Part shown: positions 1 through 6,248 of the stretch, piece after piece | How positions within the stretch are numbered: the stretch's first letter is position 1 | Layout: each line of letters starts with the position of its first letter | NCBI GenBank assembly: GCA_031550755.1 | Contig: JAVBOJ010000108.1 | Span: forward strand, 1 to 6,864 | Direction of reading: 5' to 3' | From: JAVBOJ01 sp031550755 | Lineage (GTDB): Bacteria > Bacillota > Clostridia > Oscillospirales > UBA929 | Length of the DNA stretch: 6,864 bases | Notes under the pieces: model-generated | Told to the model about the DNA's origin: nothing | The model's input: only the letters and a program-made list of their open reading frames with translations | Databases searched by the model: none | Position numbers and translations under genes: made by a program

Positions 1-833
1 ATCGCCGCGACGAACAGGCAGGAGCAGGAATTTTCCAGCCAGTTGCCGGGCGCGCCGCCCTTGTCAATCACCTGATACCAGCGCCCGTCCTCCGACTGGT
101 ACCGCAGCACGGCGGTCAGCAGGTCGCGCACCGTTCCGCGCAGCGCCTCACAGGCCGGATGCGCCGGGTCGAAGAATTCCAAATCGTCCAGCAGCGCCAC
201 CGGCACCCAGCCGATCGACCGCCCCCAAAACTCCGGCGACAGGCCGGTGACCGGGTCGGCCCATTCGCACGTCCGCAGAGCGTCCCACGCGTGGTACCAC
301 AGGCCGGTGTCGGGGTCGCGCGTCTTGTCGCGCATGAGCAGCGCCTGCTCGGCGACGAGGTCGAAATATTCCGGGCGGTCAAACCGCCGGGCGTATTCGG
401 CGCAGATGGGCCCGGCCATATACAGCCCGTCCAGCCACATCTGATGGGGATACCACCGCTTGTGCCAAAAGCCGCCGGCGCTGTTTCGCGGGAAGTCCCG
501 CACGACGGACACCAGGTTGTCCAGCGCGGTTTTGTAGCGGACATCGCCGGTTTTGTCCAGCAGGGGAAAAAGCAAAATCCCGGGCTGGATATCGTCAAGC
601 TGGCCGGGGTCGGACGACGGCACGCTCCCGTCCGGCGCAACCAGCGGATCGACCCAGGCCTTGAGGTAGTCGTAATACCGCTCGTCGCCGCACAGGCGAT
701 AGGTTTGGTACACACCCGACAAAAACACGCCCTGGTGGTAGTGAAAATGCCCCTTGGGCGGCAGGTCGGGCGCGGGATGTTGGCGCATCAGCGTCTCGCA
801 GGCGGCGCGGGCATAGTCGAGCGGGGCGGACAT
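1..833 (-). CDS. GH105 unsaturated rhamnogalacturonyl hydrolase, partial (3' end off window)
   Basis: Reading from the ATG at 833 gives 277 codons with no stop before the left edge, roughly three quarters of a GH105 enzyme (about 370 residues in YteR/YesR). The family removes the unsaturated galacturonyl residue from rhamnogalacturonan disaccharides left by pectin lyases. Seen: LDDIQPG (79-85), a WHKRWYP stretch (123-129), MWLDGLYMAGP (132-142), GLWYHAWD (177-184) and WGRSIGW (203-209). From memory of YteR, Asp88, His132, Asp143 (proposed general acid), His189, Trp211, Arg213 and Trp217 line the active site. Here D80, H124, D135, H181, W203, R205 and W209 sit at a constant offset of 8, so the active site looks intact. 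The N-terminus has no signal peptide, implying a cytoplasmic enzyme acting on imported oligosaccharides. The start is fixed by a strong Shine-Dalgarno seven bases upstream. Family certain enough; exact substrate is inferred, since GH105 also includes enzymes for other unsaturated uronides. Confidence 0.9.
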   Translation of the reverse strand, partial: MSAPLDYARAACETLMRQHPAPDLPPKGHFHYHQGVFLSGVYQTYRLCGDERYYDYLKAWVDPLVAPDGSVPSSDPGQLDDIQPGILLFPLLDKTGDVRYKTALDNLVSVVRDFPRNSAGGFWHKRWYPHQMWLDGLYMAGPICAEYARRFDRPEYFDLVAEQALLMRDKTRDPDTGLWYHAWDALRTCEWADPVTGLSPEFWGRSIGWVPVALLDDLEFFDPAHPACEALRGTVRDLLTAVLRYQSEDGRWYQVIDKGGAPGNWLENSCSCLFVAA

Positions 834-839
834 GGGACG

Positions 840-848
840 ACCTCCTTT
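840..848 (-). promoter_or_regulatory. Strong ribosome binding site of the GH105 gene
   Basis: On the minus strand this reads AAAGGAGGT, a near-complete match to the 16S anti-Shine-Dalgarno. The GGAGG core ends seven bases before the ATG at 833. It decides that start and suggests independent, efficient translation rather than coupling to rlmD 175 bases upstream. Confidence 0.85.
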
Positions 849-850
849 GA

Positions 851-877
851 CAGATAACAGATAACAGATAATAGATA
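851..877. repeat. Tandem heptamer array (CAGATAA x3 plus a TAGATA variant)
   Basis: Three exact copies of CAGATAA (851-857, 858-864, 865-871) are followed by a diverged TAGATA (872-877). The array starts two bases beyond the GH105 Shine-Dalgarno. It has the same period and general form (CAGnnAA, then a TAGnnAA variant) as the heptamers at 4783-4815, suggesting the same type of repeat. It is AT-rich against a GC-rich background. Confidence 0.8.
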
Positions 878-897
878 GGGGTACGGAGGGTGTCCAA
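868..897 (-). promoter_or_regulatory. Possible sigma-A promoter of the GH105 gene
   Basis: The minus strand has TATTAT at 873-868 (5 of 6 to TATAAT) and TTGGAC at 897-892 (3 of 6 to TTGACA), 18 bases apart. Transcription would begin near 861, leaving a short leader before the Shine-Dalgarno. The -10 lies inside the heptamer repeat array, so the repeat may supply the promoter. The -35 is weak and AT-rich repeats give such matches by chance. Confidence 0.25.
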
Positions 898-941
898 CCT
901 CCGTTGTAGGGGACGCCGCCCTCGGCGTCCCGACGTACCCC
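878..941. repeat. Nested palindromic intergenic repeat
   Basis: Three complementary pairs are packed together. GGGGTACG (878-885) pairs with CGTACCCC (934-941). ACGGAGG (883-889) pairs with CCTCCGT (898-904) across an eight-base loop. GGGACGCCG (910-918) pairs with CGGCGTCCC (923-931) across a four-base loop, a very stable 9-bp GC stem. The first two pairs share bases 883-885, so they are alternative folds. No T-run follows the stable stem on either strand, so it does not look like an intrinsic terminator. It resembles a small interspersed palindromic repeat. Confidence 0.65.
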
Positions 942-1013
942 AACGGTTTCACGACCAAAGAAAGTCACGCTCCCGTCCAAAAACCCCCGGGCGAACACAG
1001 TTCGTCCCCTACA
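905..1013. repeat. Inverted-repeat-bounded segment overlapping the rlmD stop codon
   Basis: TGTAGGGGACG at 905-915 is exactly matched in inverted orientation by CGTCCCCTACA at 1003-1013, bounding 109 bases without an ORF of interest. The right arm runs over the last codon and stop of rlmD (TAG at 1011-1009). The segment also contains a small hairpin, CGAAC-ACA-GTTCG (992-1004). It could be a non-autonomous mobile repeat or a large imperfect hairpin; no target-site duplication was recognised. Confidence 0.5.
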
Positions 1014-2340
1014 GCTCCAACGCCGCGACGCATTCCACATTCGCCGTGCGGGGGAACATGTCCACGGCGGCGCAGCGGGCAAGCCGGTAGCCGGTCAGCC
1101 GGGCGATGTCACGCGCCAGCGTGCCCGGATCGCAGGAGACATAGACCACCCGGCGCGGCGCCAGCGTCAAAATCGCTCCGATGAGCGCCTCGTCCAGCCC
1201 GCGGCGCGGCGGATCGACCACCACGGCGTCGGGGCGCGGGCCGTCCCACCGCGCGGCGAAGTCGGCGGCGTCGGCGCAGGTGAATTGCGCTTTGTCGGCC
1301 AGCCCGTTTTTGCGGGCGTTTTCCTCGGCGTCGCGCACGGCCTCGGGCACGATCTCAACCCCCACCACCCGCCCGGCGCACCGCGCCAGACAGAGCGACA
1401 GCGTCCCCGTGCCGCAGTAAAGGTCAAACACCAGCCCGCCGCCGCCGGCCATAGCAACCGCCAAGTCGTACAGCGCCTCGGCCTGCGCCGGATTGACCTG
1501 AAAAAACGACAACGGCGACACCGTGAAGGTCAGGCCGCACATCCCCTCCTCCAAAAATGCCTGTCCCCACAACGTTTTCTGCCGGCCGGACAAAATTCTG
1601 TTGCCCGGGCGGTCGTTTGTGTCCAACACGACCCCGACCAGCCCCGGGCAAGCCGCCCGCAGCGCTTCCAGCAGTTCCTCCGTATGGGGCAGAGCGCTTT
1701 GCGTCGCCGAAACGCAGCACAGCACCTGCCCATTTCGCGCCGTGCGGATGACCAGATGGCGCACAAGCCCCACGCCGGTTTTTTCGTCGTAGGCCGGGAC
1801 GCCAAAGCGCTCCATCCAAGCCGTCAGCGCTTGCGGCAGCCCGGTGTCCGGCTGGAGCGGGCAGTCGCGCACCGGGATGAGTTCATGACTGCGTGCGCGG
1901 AAAAAGCCGGTTTCGGCCCGCCCGCCGACGTCCCGCACCGGGAAGGACGCCTTGTTGCGATAGCCCTCAACCCGCGGCGACGGGAGAACGCCCTCGACCG
2001 GGCATTCCACCCCGCCGATGCGCCGCAAGGCGTCGGACACCCGCGCCCGCTTGGCCCACAGCTCCTCCTCATAGGCGACATGCCGGAAATTGCAGCCGCC
2101 GCAGCGCGGATAGGCCGGGCAATCGGACTCGATCCCGTGCGGCGACAACACCGTCCGCTCCTCCCAAATCCCGTAGGCCGGCGCACCCTCCCGGACGATG
2201 CGGACAATGCCCTCATCGCCCCGCGCCCCTTGCGCCACAAAGACCGCGCGTCCCAACACACGCGCCACGCCCAGCCCCTCGCTCGAGTAGCCCTCGATGA
2301 CGGCGGGGTGCAAACTGTTTTTGATCAGCGGGTTTTCCAT
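1009..2340 (-). CDS. rlmD: 23S rRNA (uracil-C5)-methyltransferase, RlmD/RlmCD family
   Basis: This 443-residue protein is a SAM-dependent enzyme that makes 5-methyluridine in 23S rRNA. Escherichia coli RlmD (RumA) modifies U1939, and the Bacillus subtilis homologue RlmCD modifies U747 and U1939; which sites apply here is not visible. Residues about 10-65 fit an N-terminal TRAM RNA-binding domain. C74, C80, C83 and C160 match the 4Fe-4S ligand pattern (CX5CX2C plus a distant Cys). The SAM loop is FDLYCGTGTLS (305-315). DPPRRG (376-381) leads to VVYVSCDPGT (398-407) with the nucleophile C403. The putative base E436 lies in DMFPRTANVE (427-436), where family members usually have His at N434. The ATG at 2340 follows GGAGGAGAT directly and lies inside the end of the lipoprotein gene (16-base overlap), suggesting translational coupling. 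RlmD versus RlmCD specificity cannot be decided here. Confidence 0.93.
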   Translation of the reverse strand: MENPLIKNSLHPAVIEGYSSEGLGVARVLGRAVFVAQGARGDEGIVRIVREGAPAYGIWEERTVLSPHGIESDCPAYPRCGGCNFRHVAYEEELWAKRARVSDALRRIGGVECPVEGVLPSPRVEGYRNKASFPVRDVGGRAETGFFRARSHELIPVRDCPLQPDTGLPQALTAWMERFGVPAYDEKTGVGLVRHLVIRTARNGQVLCCVSATQSALPHTEELLEALRAACPGLVGVVLDTNDRPGNRILSGRQKTLWGQAFLEEGMCGLTFTVSPLSFFQVNPAQAEALYDLAVAMAGGGGLVFDLYCGTGTLSLCLARCAGRVVGVEIVPEAVRDAEENARKNGLADKAQFTCADAADFAARWDGPRPDAVVVDPPRRGLDEALIGAILTLAPRRVVYVSCDPGTLARDIARLTGYRLARCAAVDMFPRTANVECVAALEL

Positions 2341-3131
2341 ATCTCCTCCAGCTCCGCAATTGGCAGCTCAAACGTGACGATACCGATCGCATACGGCCCG
2401 ATGGAATATTCCGGACAGACGATCATCAGCGCGTCGTCGGTGAGGTACCAGCACTCATACAAAAATATGTCACGCGCCAGCGCGGGATAATCCTTGTTCC
2501 AAAATTCATAGGGCAGGGTTTCCATCTGCGCGGCGATGCGTTCGACCAAAAAGTCCACATAGGTTTCGCGCGGGACGGTGAACAAATCGTCCAGCGACAG
2601 CCGGTCACCGGCTTGCACATCAAACGTGTCGCCGTATGTAAAAGCGCTGCCGTGTGCGCCGCCGGTGAAGGTGAGCTGCTCGCGCCGGATGCTGAGCAGG
2701 ATTCCGTCGTTGCGCTCAACGCCGAAGTCGTCGTACTGATAATGCGGGACGAAATTCTCCGGGTCGCTCTCCAGCGCCGCCCGCATGTTTGTCTCAAAGT
2801 CGTTGTGCGTGACGTCAAAGCCCCGCTTCTGCTCCTCATAATATTCGTTGATGCGGACAAGCCCCGGCGTGTCCGGATTTGTGATTTTGGGCAGGGATTG
2901 CGTGCATTCGGATAGCGTCCGGTCGCCCTCGTCCACGCAGACGGAGCTGTTGGCTTGCATTTCCACCGCGATGCCGCCGGACGGTACCGGGGTCACTTCT
3001 TTCGGCGACGGGCTGACCAGCCCTTCGCGCCGTTCCGGCGTGGACGTCGGCGTGGGAGGCGGCGTCTGCGCGTTGTGTTGACAGGCGGTCAAAAAACAGA
3101 GCGCTACTATTAAAAATACAACTTTTTTCAT
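2325..3131 (-). CDS. Secreted lipoprotein with DUF4163/DUF3298-like (RsiV/PdaC-type) domain
   Basis: The 268-residue product begins with a classic lipoprotein signal: KK at 2-3, a hydrophobic stretch (4-14) and lipobox LTAC with C17 as the lipidated cysteine. A Pro/Thr/Ser-rich linker follows (about 21-52). The rest resembles the DUF4163 plus DUF3298 module found in RsiV and PdaC-like cell-surface proteins: TGGAHG (156-161), DVQAGDRLSLDDLF (171-184), YLTDDALMIV (229-238), then a GPYAIG turn (245-250) and FELPIAEL (254-261). It is expected to be anchored on the outer face of the membrane. There is no deacetylase domain and no transmembrane anti-sigma part, so its role is unknown; ligand binding or envelope sensing is only a guess. 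The ATG at 3131 was chosen over one eight codons upstream because GAAAGGA sits eight bases before it and the signal peptide then starts MKK. It diverges from tlp and overlaps rlmD. Confidence 0.85.
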   Translation of the reverse strand: MKKVVFLIVALCFLTACQHNAQTPPPTPTSTPERREGLVSPSPKEVTPVPSGGIAVEMQANSSVCVDEGDRTLSECTQSLPKITNPDTPGLVRINEYYEEQKRGFDVTHNDFETNMRAALESDPENFVPHYQYDDFGVERNDGILLSIRREQLTFTGGAHGSAFTYGDTFDVQAGDRLSLDDLFTVPRETYVDFLVERIAAQMETLPYEFWNKDYPALARDIFLYECWYLTDDALMIVCPEYSIGPYAIGIVTFELPIAELEEIWKTR

Positions 3132-3191
3132 GGATTTTTTCCTTTCTGTCGGCAAACAATATAGATATCCTTACAAAAAAGGAGAGTTCAC
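3132..3191. promoter_or_regulatory. Divergent intergenic region between the lipoprotein gene and tlp
   Basis: Sixty AT-rich bases must carry or adjoin both 5' signals. Toward tlp there is a Shine-Dalgarno (AAGGAG, 3179-3184, seven bases before the ATG) and a CAATATA (3157-3163) that loosely resembles a sporulation sigma-G -10, but no acceptable -35 at the right distance. Toward the lipoprotein there is GAAAGGA (3146-3140) and only a weak sigma-A-like pair, TGAACT (3190-3185) and TATCTA (3167-3162), 17 bases apart. Promoter positions are therefore unproven. Confidence 0.3.
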
Positions 3192-3449
3192 ATGGACGAT
3201 CAACAACTCAAAAAAATGCACGAAGAGCAAGGCTTTCGGCGAATCGACGAACTAAACCGCAAAATTGATACCACGGCGTACAATCTGGAGGTTTCGGAGG
3301 AAATTCTGGCCGGGACGCCGTCCGACGCCCATCGCGACCGCCTACGCGGCAAGAACACCCAGCGCCGGCACGCCATCGGGTCGATGCAAAAGGAGATTCG
3401 CGACATCGAGCAGACCATGCAGACCCGCTCGCGCGAAAAATCAACCTAA
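3192..3449 (+). CDS. tlp: Tlp-family small acid-soluble spore protein
   Basis: The 85-residue, highly charged, probably helical product matches the remembered pattern of Bacillus Tlp (thioredoxin-like protein, a minor SASP of about 80 residues made in the forespore). An N-terminal amphipathic segment leads to NLEVSEEILAGTP (31-43), equivalent to the NIE-AEE-LA-T segment. LRGKNTQRRHAIGSM (51-65) and KEIRDIE (67-73) correspond to the I/LxxKNxRRxxSIxxxxxEIKDE tail. Tlp is a spore-core protein in Bacillus and depends on sigma-G there; no clear sigma-G promoter is visible here. The start is supported by AAGGAG seven bases upstream. It is the only plus-strand gene, and its stop codon overlaps the 3' end of tilS by 9 bases. 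The call comes from recalled family sequence rather than a search; the alternative is an unrelated short coiled-coil protein. Confidence 0.75.
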   Translation: MDDQQLKKMHEEQGFRRIDELNRKIDTTAYNLEVSEEILAGTPSDAHRDRLRGKNTQRRHAIGSMQKEIRDIEQTMQTRSREKST

Positions 3450-4766
3450 AATTTCCCAGTACGCCTCGCCGGACACCGGCGCGACCCGCGCATCCGCGCC
3501 CAACCCACACACCGCCAGAATCCCCTGTTCGTCGCACAAAACCGGCAGGTTTTGGCGCAGATGACGGGGGATTTTGCGTTCAATCATCCACTTTTTGACC
3601 GTTTTGCGCACCGTCCCCAGCCGCAGCAGATCGCCCTCGGTGCGCGGCCGGGCGGTCACGCCGCCCACGATCGCCCCGGCGCACAGGCAGAGCGCACCCA
3701 GCGGCGCGGCCTCAAACGCCGGAACATACCGGGCGCGTAGGGTCACCCCGCCGCAGACCGTCTCGCCGGGCAGCGCCAGAGATACCGGGACGAAGCCGGG
3801 CGGGCACTCGGGCGCGACCGACAAAACGCCGTAGGAAAGTATGCCGGCAAAGCCTTGCGGCAGAGAGAGCCGCGCGTTTTTGCGCGTCGTCCGGCACAGC
3901 GCCAGCAGCCCGTCTATATGGGCTTCCTCCGGGCAGCCCGCCCCGGCGTCTTGACAAAACGCCCGCAGCATCCGCCCGCGCAGGGCGGGCGGGGCGGTCA
4001 ACACCGCCGAGGCCGGCAGGGTGTTTTCCGCCGTGAGGCTTTGCGCCAGAAGGGCTTGCGCCAGTTCATCCAAAAAGTCGGCGTCCCGCCGCGCCTGCGC
4101 CGTCAGGCGACCCACCGTCCGCAGCGCCGCCGGGTTGAGCGCCTTGAGCGCCGGCAGGACGTCCCGCCGCAAACGGTTGCGGGCGTATGCCATATCGGCA
4201 TTCGACGCGTCCGTGCGCCACGCAATCCCGCGTTGTGTGAGAAATGCCTCGGTTTCCGCCCGCGAAACGGCCAGCAGCGGCCGCACAATGTGGCCGCGCC
4301 GGGGCGGAATGCCCGCCAGCCCGCGCAGCCCCGTCCCGCGCACGAGGTTGAGCAGGACGGTCTCCATGTTGTCGTCGGCGGTGTGCCCGGTGGCGATGAC
4401 GTCGCAGGAAAGCGCCGCCGCCGCCCGCTCCAAAAATTCGTAGCGCGCTACCCGCGCCGCCTCCTCCAGCCCGCGCCCGCGCGCCTTGGCCAGCCCGGCC
4501 ACATCGGCCCGTTCGGACACAAACGGAATGCCCCGCGCGGCGCAAAAATCCCGCACGAAAATCTCGTCGGCGTCGGATTCCGCGCCGCGCAGGCCGTGGT
4601 TTAGATGGGCGCAGGCAACAAAAGAAAGCCCCGGCTCACAGCGCCGCTCGCACAGCGCCACAAGCAGGGACAGCGAATCCGCCCCGCCCGACACCGCCGC
4701 CAGCACCCGGGCGTTGGGGGGTAGGAGGCTGTGGAGTTGGGAAAATTGCAACATTTTTAAGTTCAT
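3441..4766 (-). CDS. tilS: tRNA(Ile)-lysidine synthase
   Basis: TilS uses ATP and lysine to convert C34 of the CAU-anticodon tRNA-Ile2 into lysidine, so that it reads AUA and is charged with isoleucine. It is essential in most bacteria. Seen in the 441-residue product: the PP-loop SGGADS (26-31) for ATP; HLNHGLRG (54-61); ATGHTADDNMETVLLNL (125-141), the conserved N-type PP-ATPase active-site segment; NRLRRDVLPAL (197-207), typical of the TilS linker; and a C-terminal domain with RPRTEGDLLRL (373-383), KKWMIERKIPRHLRQNLPVL (391-410) and GLG (421-423). The ATG at 4766 was chosen because GGAG lies six bases upstream and the family starts near here. The frame stays open 37 codons further up, but only through the intergenic repeat. 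The tilS-hpt-ftsH order common in Bacillota is absent: downstream is convergent tlp, with 9 overlapping bases and no visible terminator. Confidence 0.95.
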   Translation of the reverse strand: MNLKMLQFSQLHSLLPPNARVLAAVSGGADSLSLLVALCERRCEPGLSFVACAHLNHGLRGAESDADEIFVRDFCAARGIPFVSERADVAGLAKARGRGLEEAARVARYEFLERAAAALSCDVIATGHTADDNMETVLLNLVRGTGLRGLAGIPPRRGHIVRPLLAVSRAETEAFLTQRGIAWRTDASNADMAYARNRLRRDVLPALKALNPAALRTVGRLTAQARRDADFLDELAQALLAQSLTAENTLPASAVLTAPPALRGRMLRAFCQDAGAGCPEEAHIDGLLALCRTTRKNARLSLPQGFAGILSYGVLSVAPECPPGFVPVSLALPGETVCGGVTLRARYVPAFEAAPLGALCLCAGAIVGGVTARPRTEGDLLRLGTVRKTVKKWMIERKIPRHLRQNLPVLCDEQGILAVCGLGADARVAPVSGEAYWEILG

Positions 4767-4770
4767 ACTA

Positions 4771-4776
4771 CACTCC
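4771..4776 (-). promoter_or_regulatory. Ribosome binding site that fixes the tilS start
   Basis: On the minus strand this reads GGAGTG, with GGAG six bases before the ATG at 4766. No comparable Shine-Dalgarno precedes the longer in-frame ATG at 4877, which lies within the heptamer repeat. Confidence 0.7.
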
Positions 4777-4783
4777 GGGACAG

Positions 4784-4900
4784 AGTGAACAGTGAACAGT
4801 GAATAGTTAACAGTTGTGGTGTCGGCGGAGCCGACAAATTCAATTATCGCGCTTCGCGCGATTCCATCACTGTTCACTGTTCACTGTTCACTGTACACTG
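4784..4900. repeat. Interspersed palindromic element: inverted heptamer arrays enclosing two hairpins
   Basis: The left arm carries tandem GTGAACA-type heptamers (about 4785-4815, the last two diverged). The right arm carries four exact TCACTGT copies (4867-4894) plus a diverged one. Bases 4784-4802 are a perfect 19-base inverted match to 4867-4885. Between the arms are two stems: TGTCGGC-GGA-GCCGACA (4820-4836) and ATCGCGC-TTC-GCGCGAT (4846-4862). Transcribed, the unit would fold into a long stem capped by two hairpins. It fills nearly all of the 135-base gap between dnaB and tilS. I associate such elements with clostridial genomes, from memory. No T-run follows the hairpins, so it is not a simple terminator. 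Confidence 0.85.
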
Positions 4901-4901
4901 C

Positions 4902-6230
4902 TTACTCATGCTTCCATTCTCTCGACGAGAACGTCGTGTACTGCGGCAGCCATTGCAGGTGGATGGTGCCGGTCGCGCCGTGGCGGTTTTTGGCGACGAT
5001 GCACTCGGCGGTGTTGCGCTCCTCGGAATCCTCGTTGTAATAATCGTCGCGATAGAGGAACATGACGACGTCGGCATCCTGCTCAATCGCGCCCGATTCG
5101 CGCAGGTCGGACAGCATGGGGCGCTTGTTTTGCCGCTGCTCGTTGGCGCGGGAGAGCTGCGACAGGCAGAGCACCGGCACATTGAGCTCCTTGGCCATGA
5201 TTTTGAGATTGCGCGAAATGTCGGCTACCTCCTGCACGCGGTTTTCGGTGCGTCGGGTCCCCTGCATGAGTTGGAGATAGTCGATGACAATCAGCCCGAG
5301 GTTTTCCACCCGGCGGCATTTGGCCTTCATCTCGGCGACGCCGATGGCGGGGTTGTCGTCAAACCGCAGATCCATTTTGGCCATGCCGGCGGACGCCTTG
5401 GCCACCCGGTCCCATTCCTCCGGGGTCAGGTCGCCGGTCTGGAGCTTGCGGGAATCGACAAAGGATTCCGACGCGAGCAGGCGCATGACCAGCTGCTCGC
5501 GGGACATTTCCAGCGAGAAAAACACGGCGGCCGAGCCCGCCTCGCGCACGGCGTTGACCGCCATGTTGAGCGCGATGGAGGTCTTGCCCATGCCGGGGCG
5601 CGACGCGATGAGGATCAAATTGGAGCGGCCCAGCCCGCCGATGCAGTGATCCACCTCGGCCAGTCCCGTGGGCAGTCCGGGCAGCCGCCCGTGATTGCGC
5701 GAGAGCTCCTGCAGCTGGCCGAACAGCTCGACCAGCACGGTGGACATGGTGTGCAGCCCCTGATTGGCGCGTCCCTGACGGATCTCATAGATGCGCTGCT
5801 CGGCGGCGTCGAGAATGTCCCCGGCCTCGCCCTGCCCCTCGTCCACCAGCTTTCCGATGTCGCCGGCGGCCTCGGCCACCTGACGCAGCAGCGCCTTGTC
5901 CCGCAGGATGCGCACATAGTCCATGACATGCGCCGCCGTCGGGGTCACATCCATCAGCCCCATGAGATAGGAGCGGGAGGTGGCCTCGTCGAACACGCCG
6001 CGGATGCGCATCTCGTCCAGTACGGTGACCGGGTCGATGCGCTTGGACGCGGCGAACATGGAATAGATGGTTTCAAAAATATCGCGGTTGTGACTGATGT
6101 ACAGATCCTCCGGCCGCAGCACTTCCACCACGTCGGGCACGCAGCGGGCGTCAATCAGCATGGAGCCGATGACGGCCTGCTCGGCCTCAATGCTGTGGGG
6201 CAGCCGGTGACGCGTGAGCAGTTCGTCCAT
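4902..6230 (-). CDS. dnaB: Replicative DNA helicase DnaB
   Basis: This 442-residue hexameric 5'-3' helicase unwinds DNA at the replication fork and organises primase (called DnaC in Bacillus subtilis). The N-terminal primase-interacting domain begins with PHSIEAEQAVIGSML (11-25), a family hallmark, and continues to about 150, followed by a linker. The RecA-like motor has GLPTGLAEVD (185-194), Walker A SRPGMGKTS (210-218), FFSLEMS (237-243) with the conserved glutamate E241, Walker B LIVIDYLQLM (313-322), the LSQLSR sensor (356-361) and DLRESGAIEQDADVV (375-389). Length is typical and no intein or frameshift is seen. The ATG at 6230 fits the family start, but the nearest Shine-Dalgarno, GAGGGG, is 13 bases away, longer than usual. 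It follows rplI on the same strand after 111 bases that contain a possible terminator and a hairpin repeat. Confidence 0.97.
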   Translation of the reverse strand: MDELLTRHRLPHSIEAEQAVIGSMLIDARCVPDVVEVLRPEDLYISHNRDIFETIYSMFAASKRIDPVTVLDEMRIRGVFDEATSRSYLMGLMDVTPTAAHVMDYVRILRDKALLRQVAEAAGDIGKLVDEGQGEAGDILDAAEQRIYEIRQGRANQGLHTMSTVLVELFGQLQELSRNHGRLPGLPTGLAEVDHCIGGLGRSNLILIASRPGMGKTSIALNMAVNAVREAGSAAVFFSLEMSREQLVMRLLASESFVDSRKLQTGDLTPEEWDRVAKASAGMAKMDLRFDDNPAIGVAEMKAKCRRVENLGLIVIDYLQLMQGTRRTENRVQEVADISRNLKIMAKELNVPVLCLSQLSRANEQRQNKRPMLSDLRESGAIEQDADVVMFLYRDDYYNEDSEERNTAECIVAKNRHGATGTIHLQWLPQYTTFSSREWKHE

Positions 6231-6248
6231 AAGCCGTTCTTTACCCCT

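Noticed and set aside
159..857. Long plus-strand open frame opposite the GH105 gene
   Set aside because: It is antisense to a strongly conserved GH105 coding frame, has no recognisable motif, and is explained by GC-rich codon structure.
979..1007. Possible intrinsic terminator after rlmD (small stem at 992-1004, T-run at 983-979 on the minus strand)
   Set aside because: The stem is only 5 bp plus two pairs after a mismatch, and eight bases (CCC, then a G-run) separate the 5-bp stem from the T-run, so the geometry is poor.
1285..2490. 401-codon plus-strand open frame opposite rlmD
   Set aside because: It has an Arg/Pro/His-rich low-information product, is antisense to rlmD, and runs on into the lipoprotein gene; typical shadow of GC-rich DNA.
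3467..3481. CGCCGG-ACA-CCGGCG hairpin just after the tlp stop as a tlp terminator
   Set aside because: No T-run follows on the plus strand, and the bases encode the conserved C-terminal part of TilS.
3855..4604. 249-codon plus-strand open frame opposite tilS
   Set aside because: Shadow frame with Arg/Pro/Gln-rich composition lying across a clear TilS coding sequence.
4767..4877. A 37-residue in-frame N-terminal extension of tilS from an ATG at 4877
   Set aside because: It is translated entirely from the intergenic repeat and spacer, has no Shine-Dalgarno, and the family N-terminus fits the ATG at 4766.
4784..4900. CRISPR array (short regular repeats)
   Set aside because: The repeats are contiguous heptamers without spacers and are inverted between arms; there are no cas genes.
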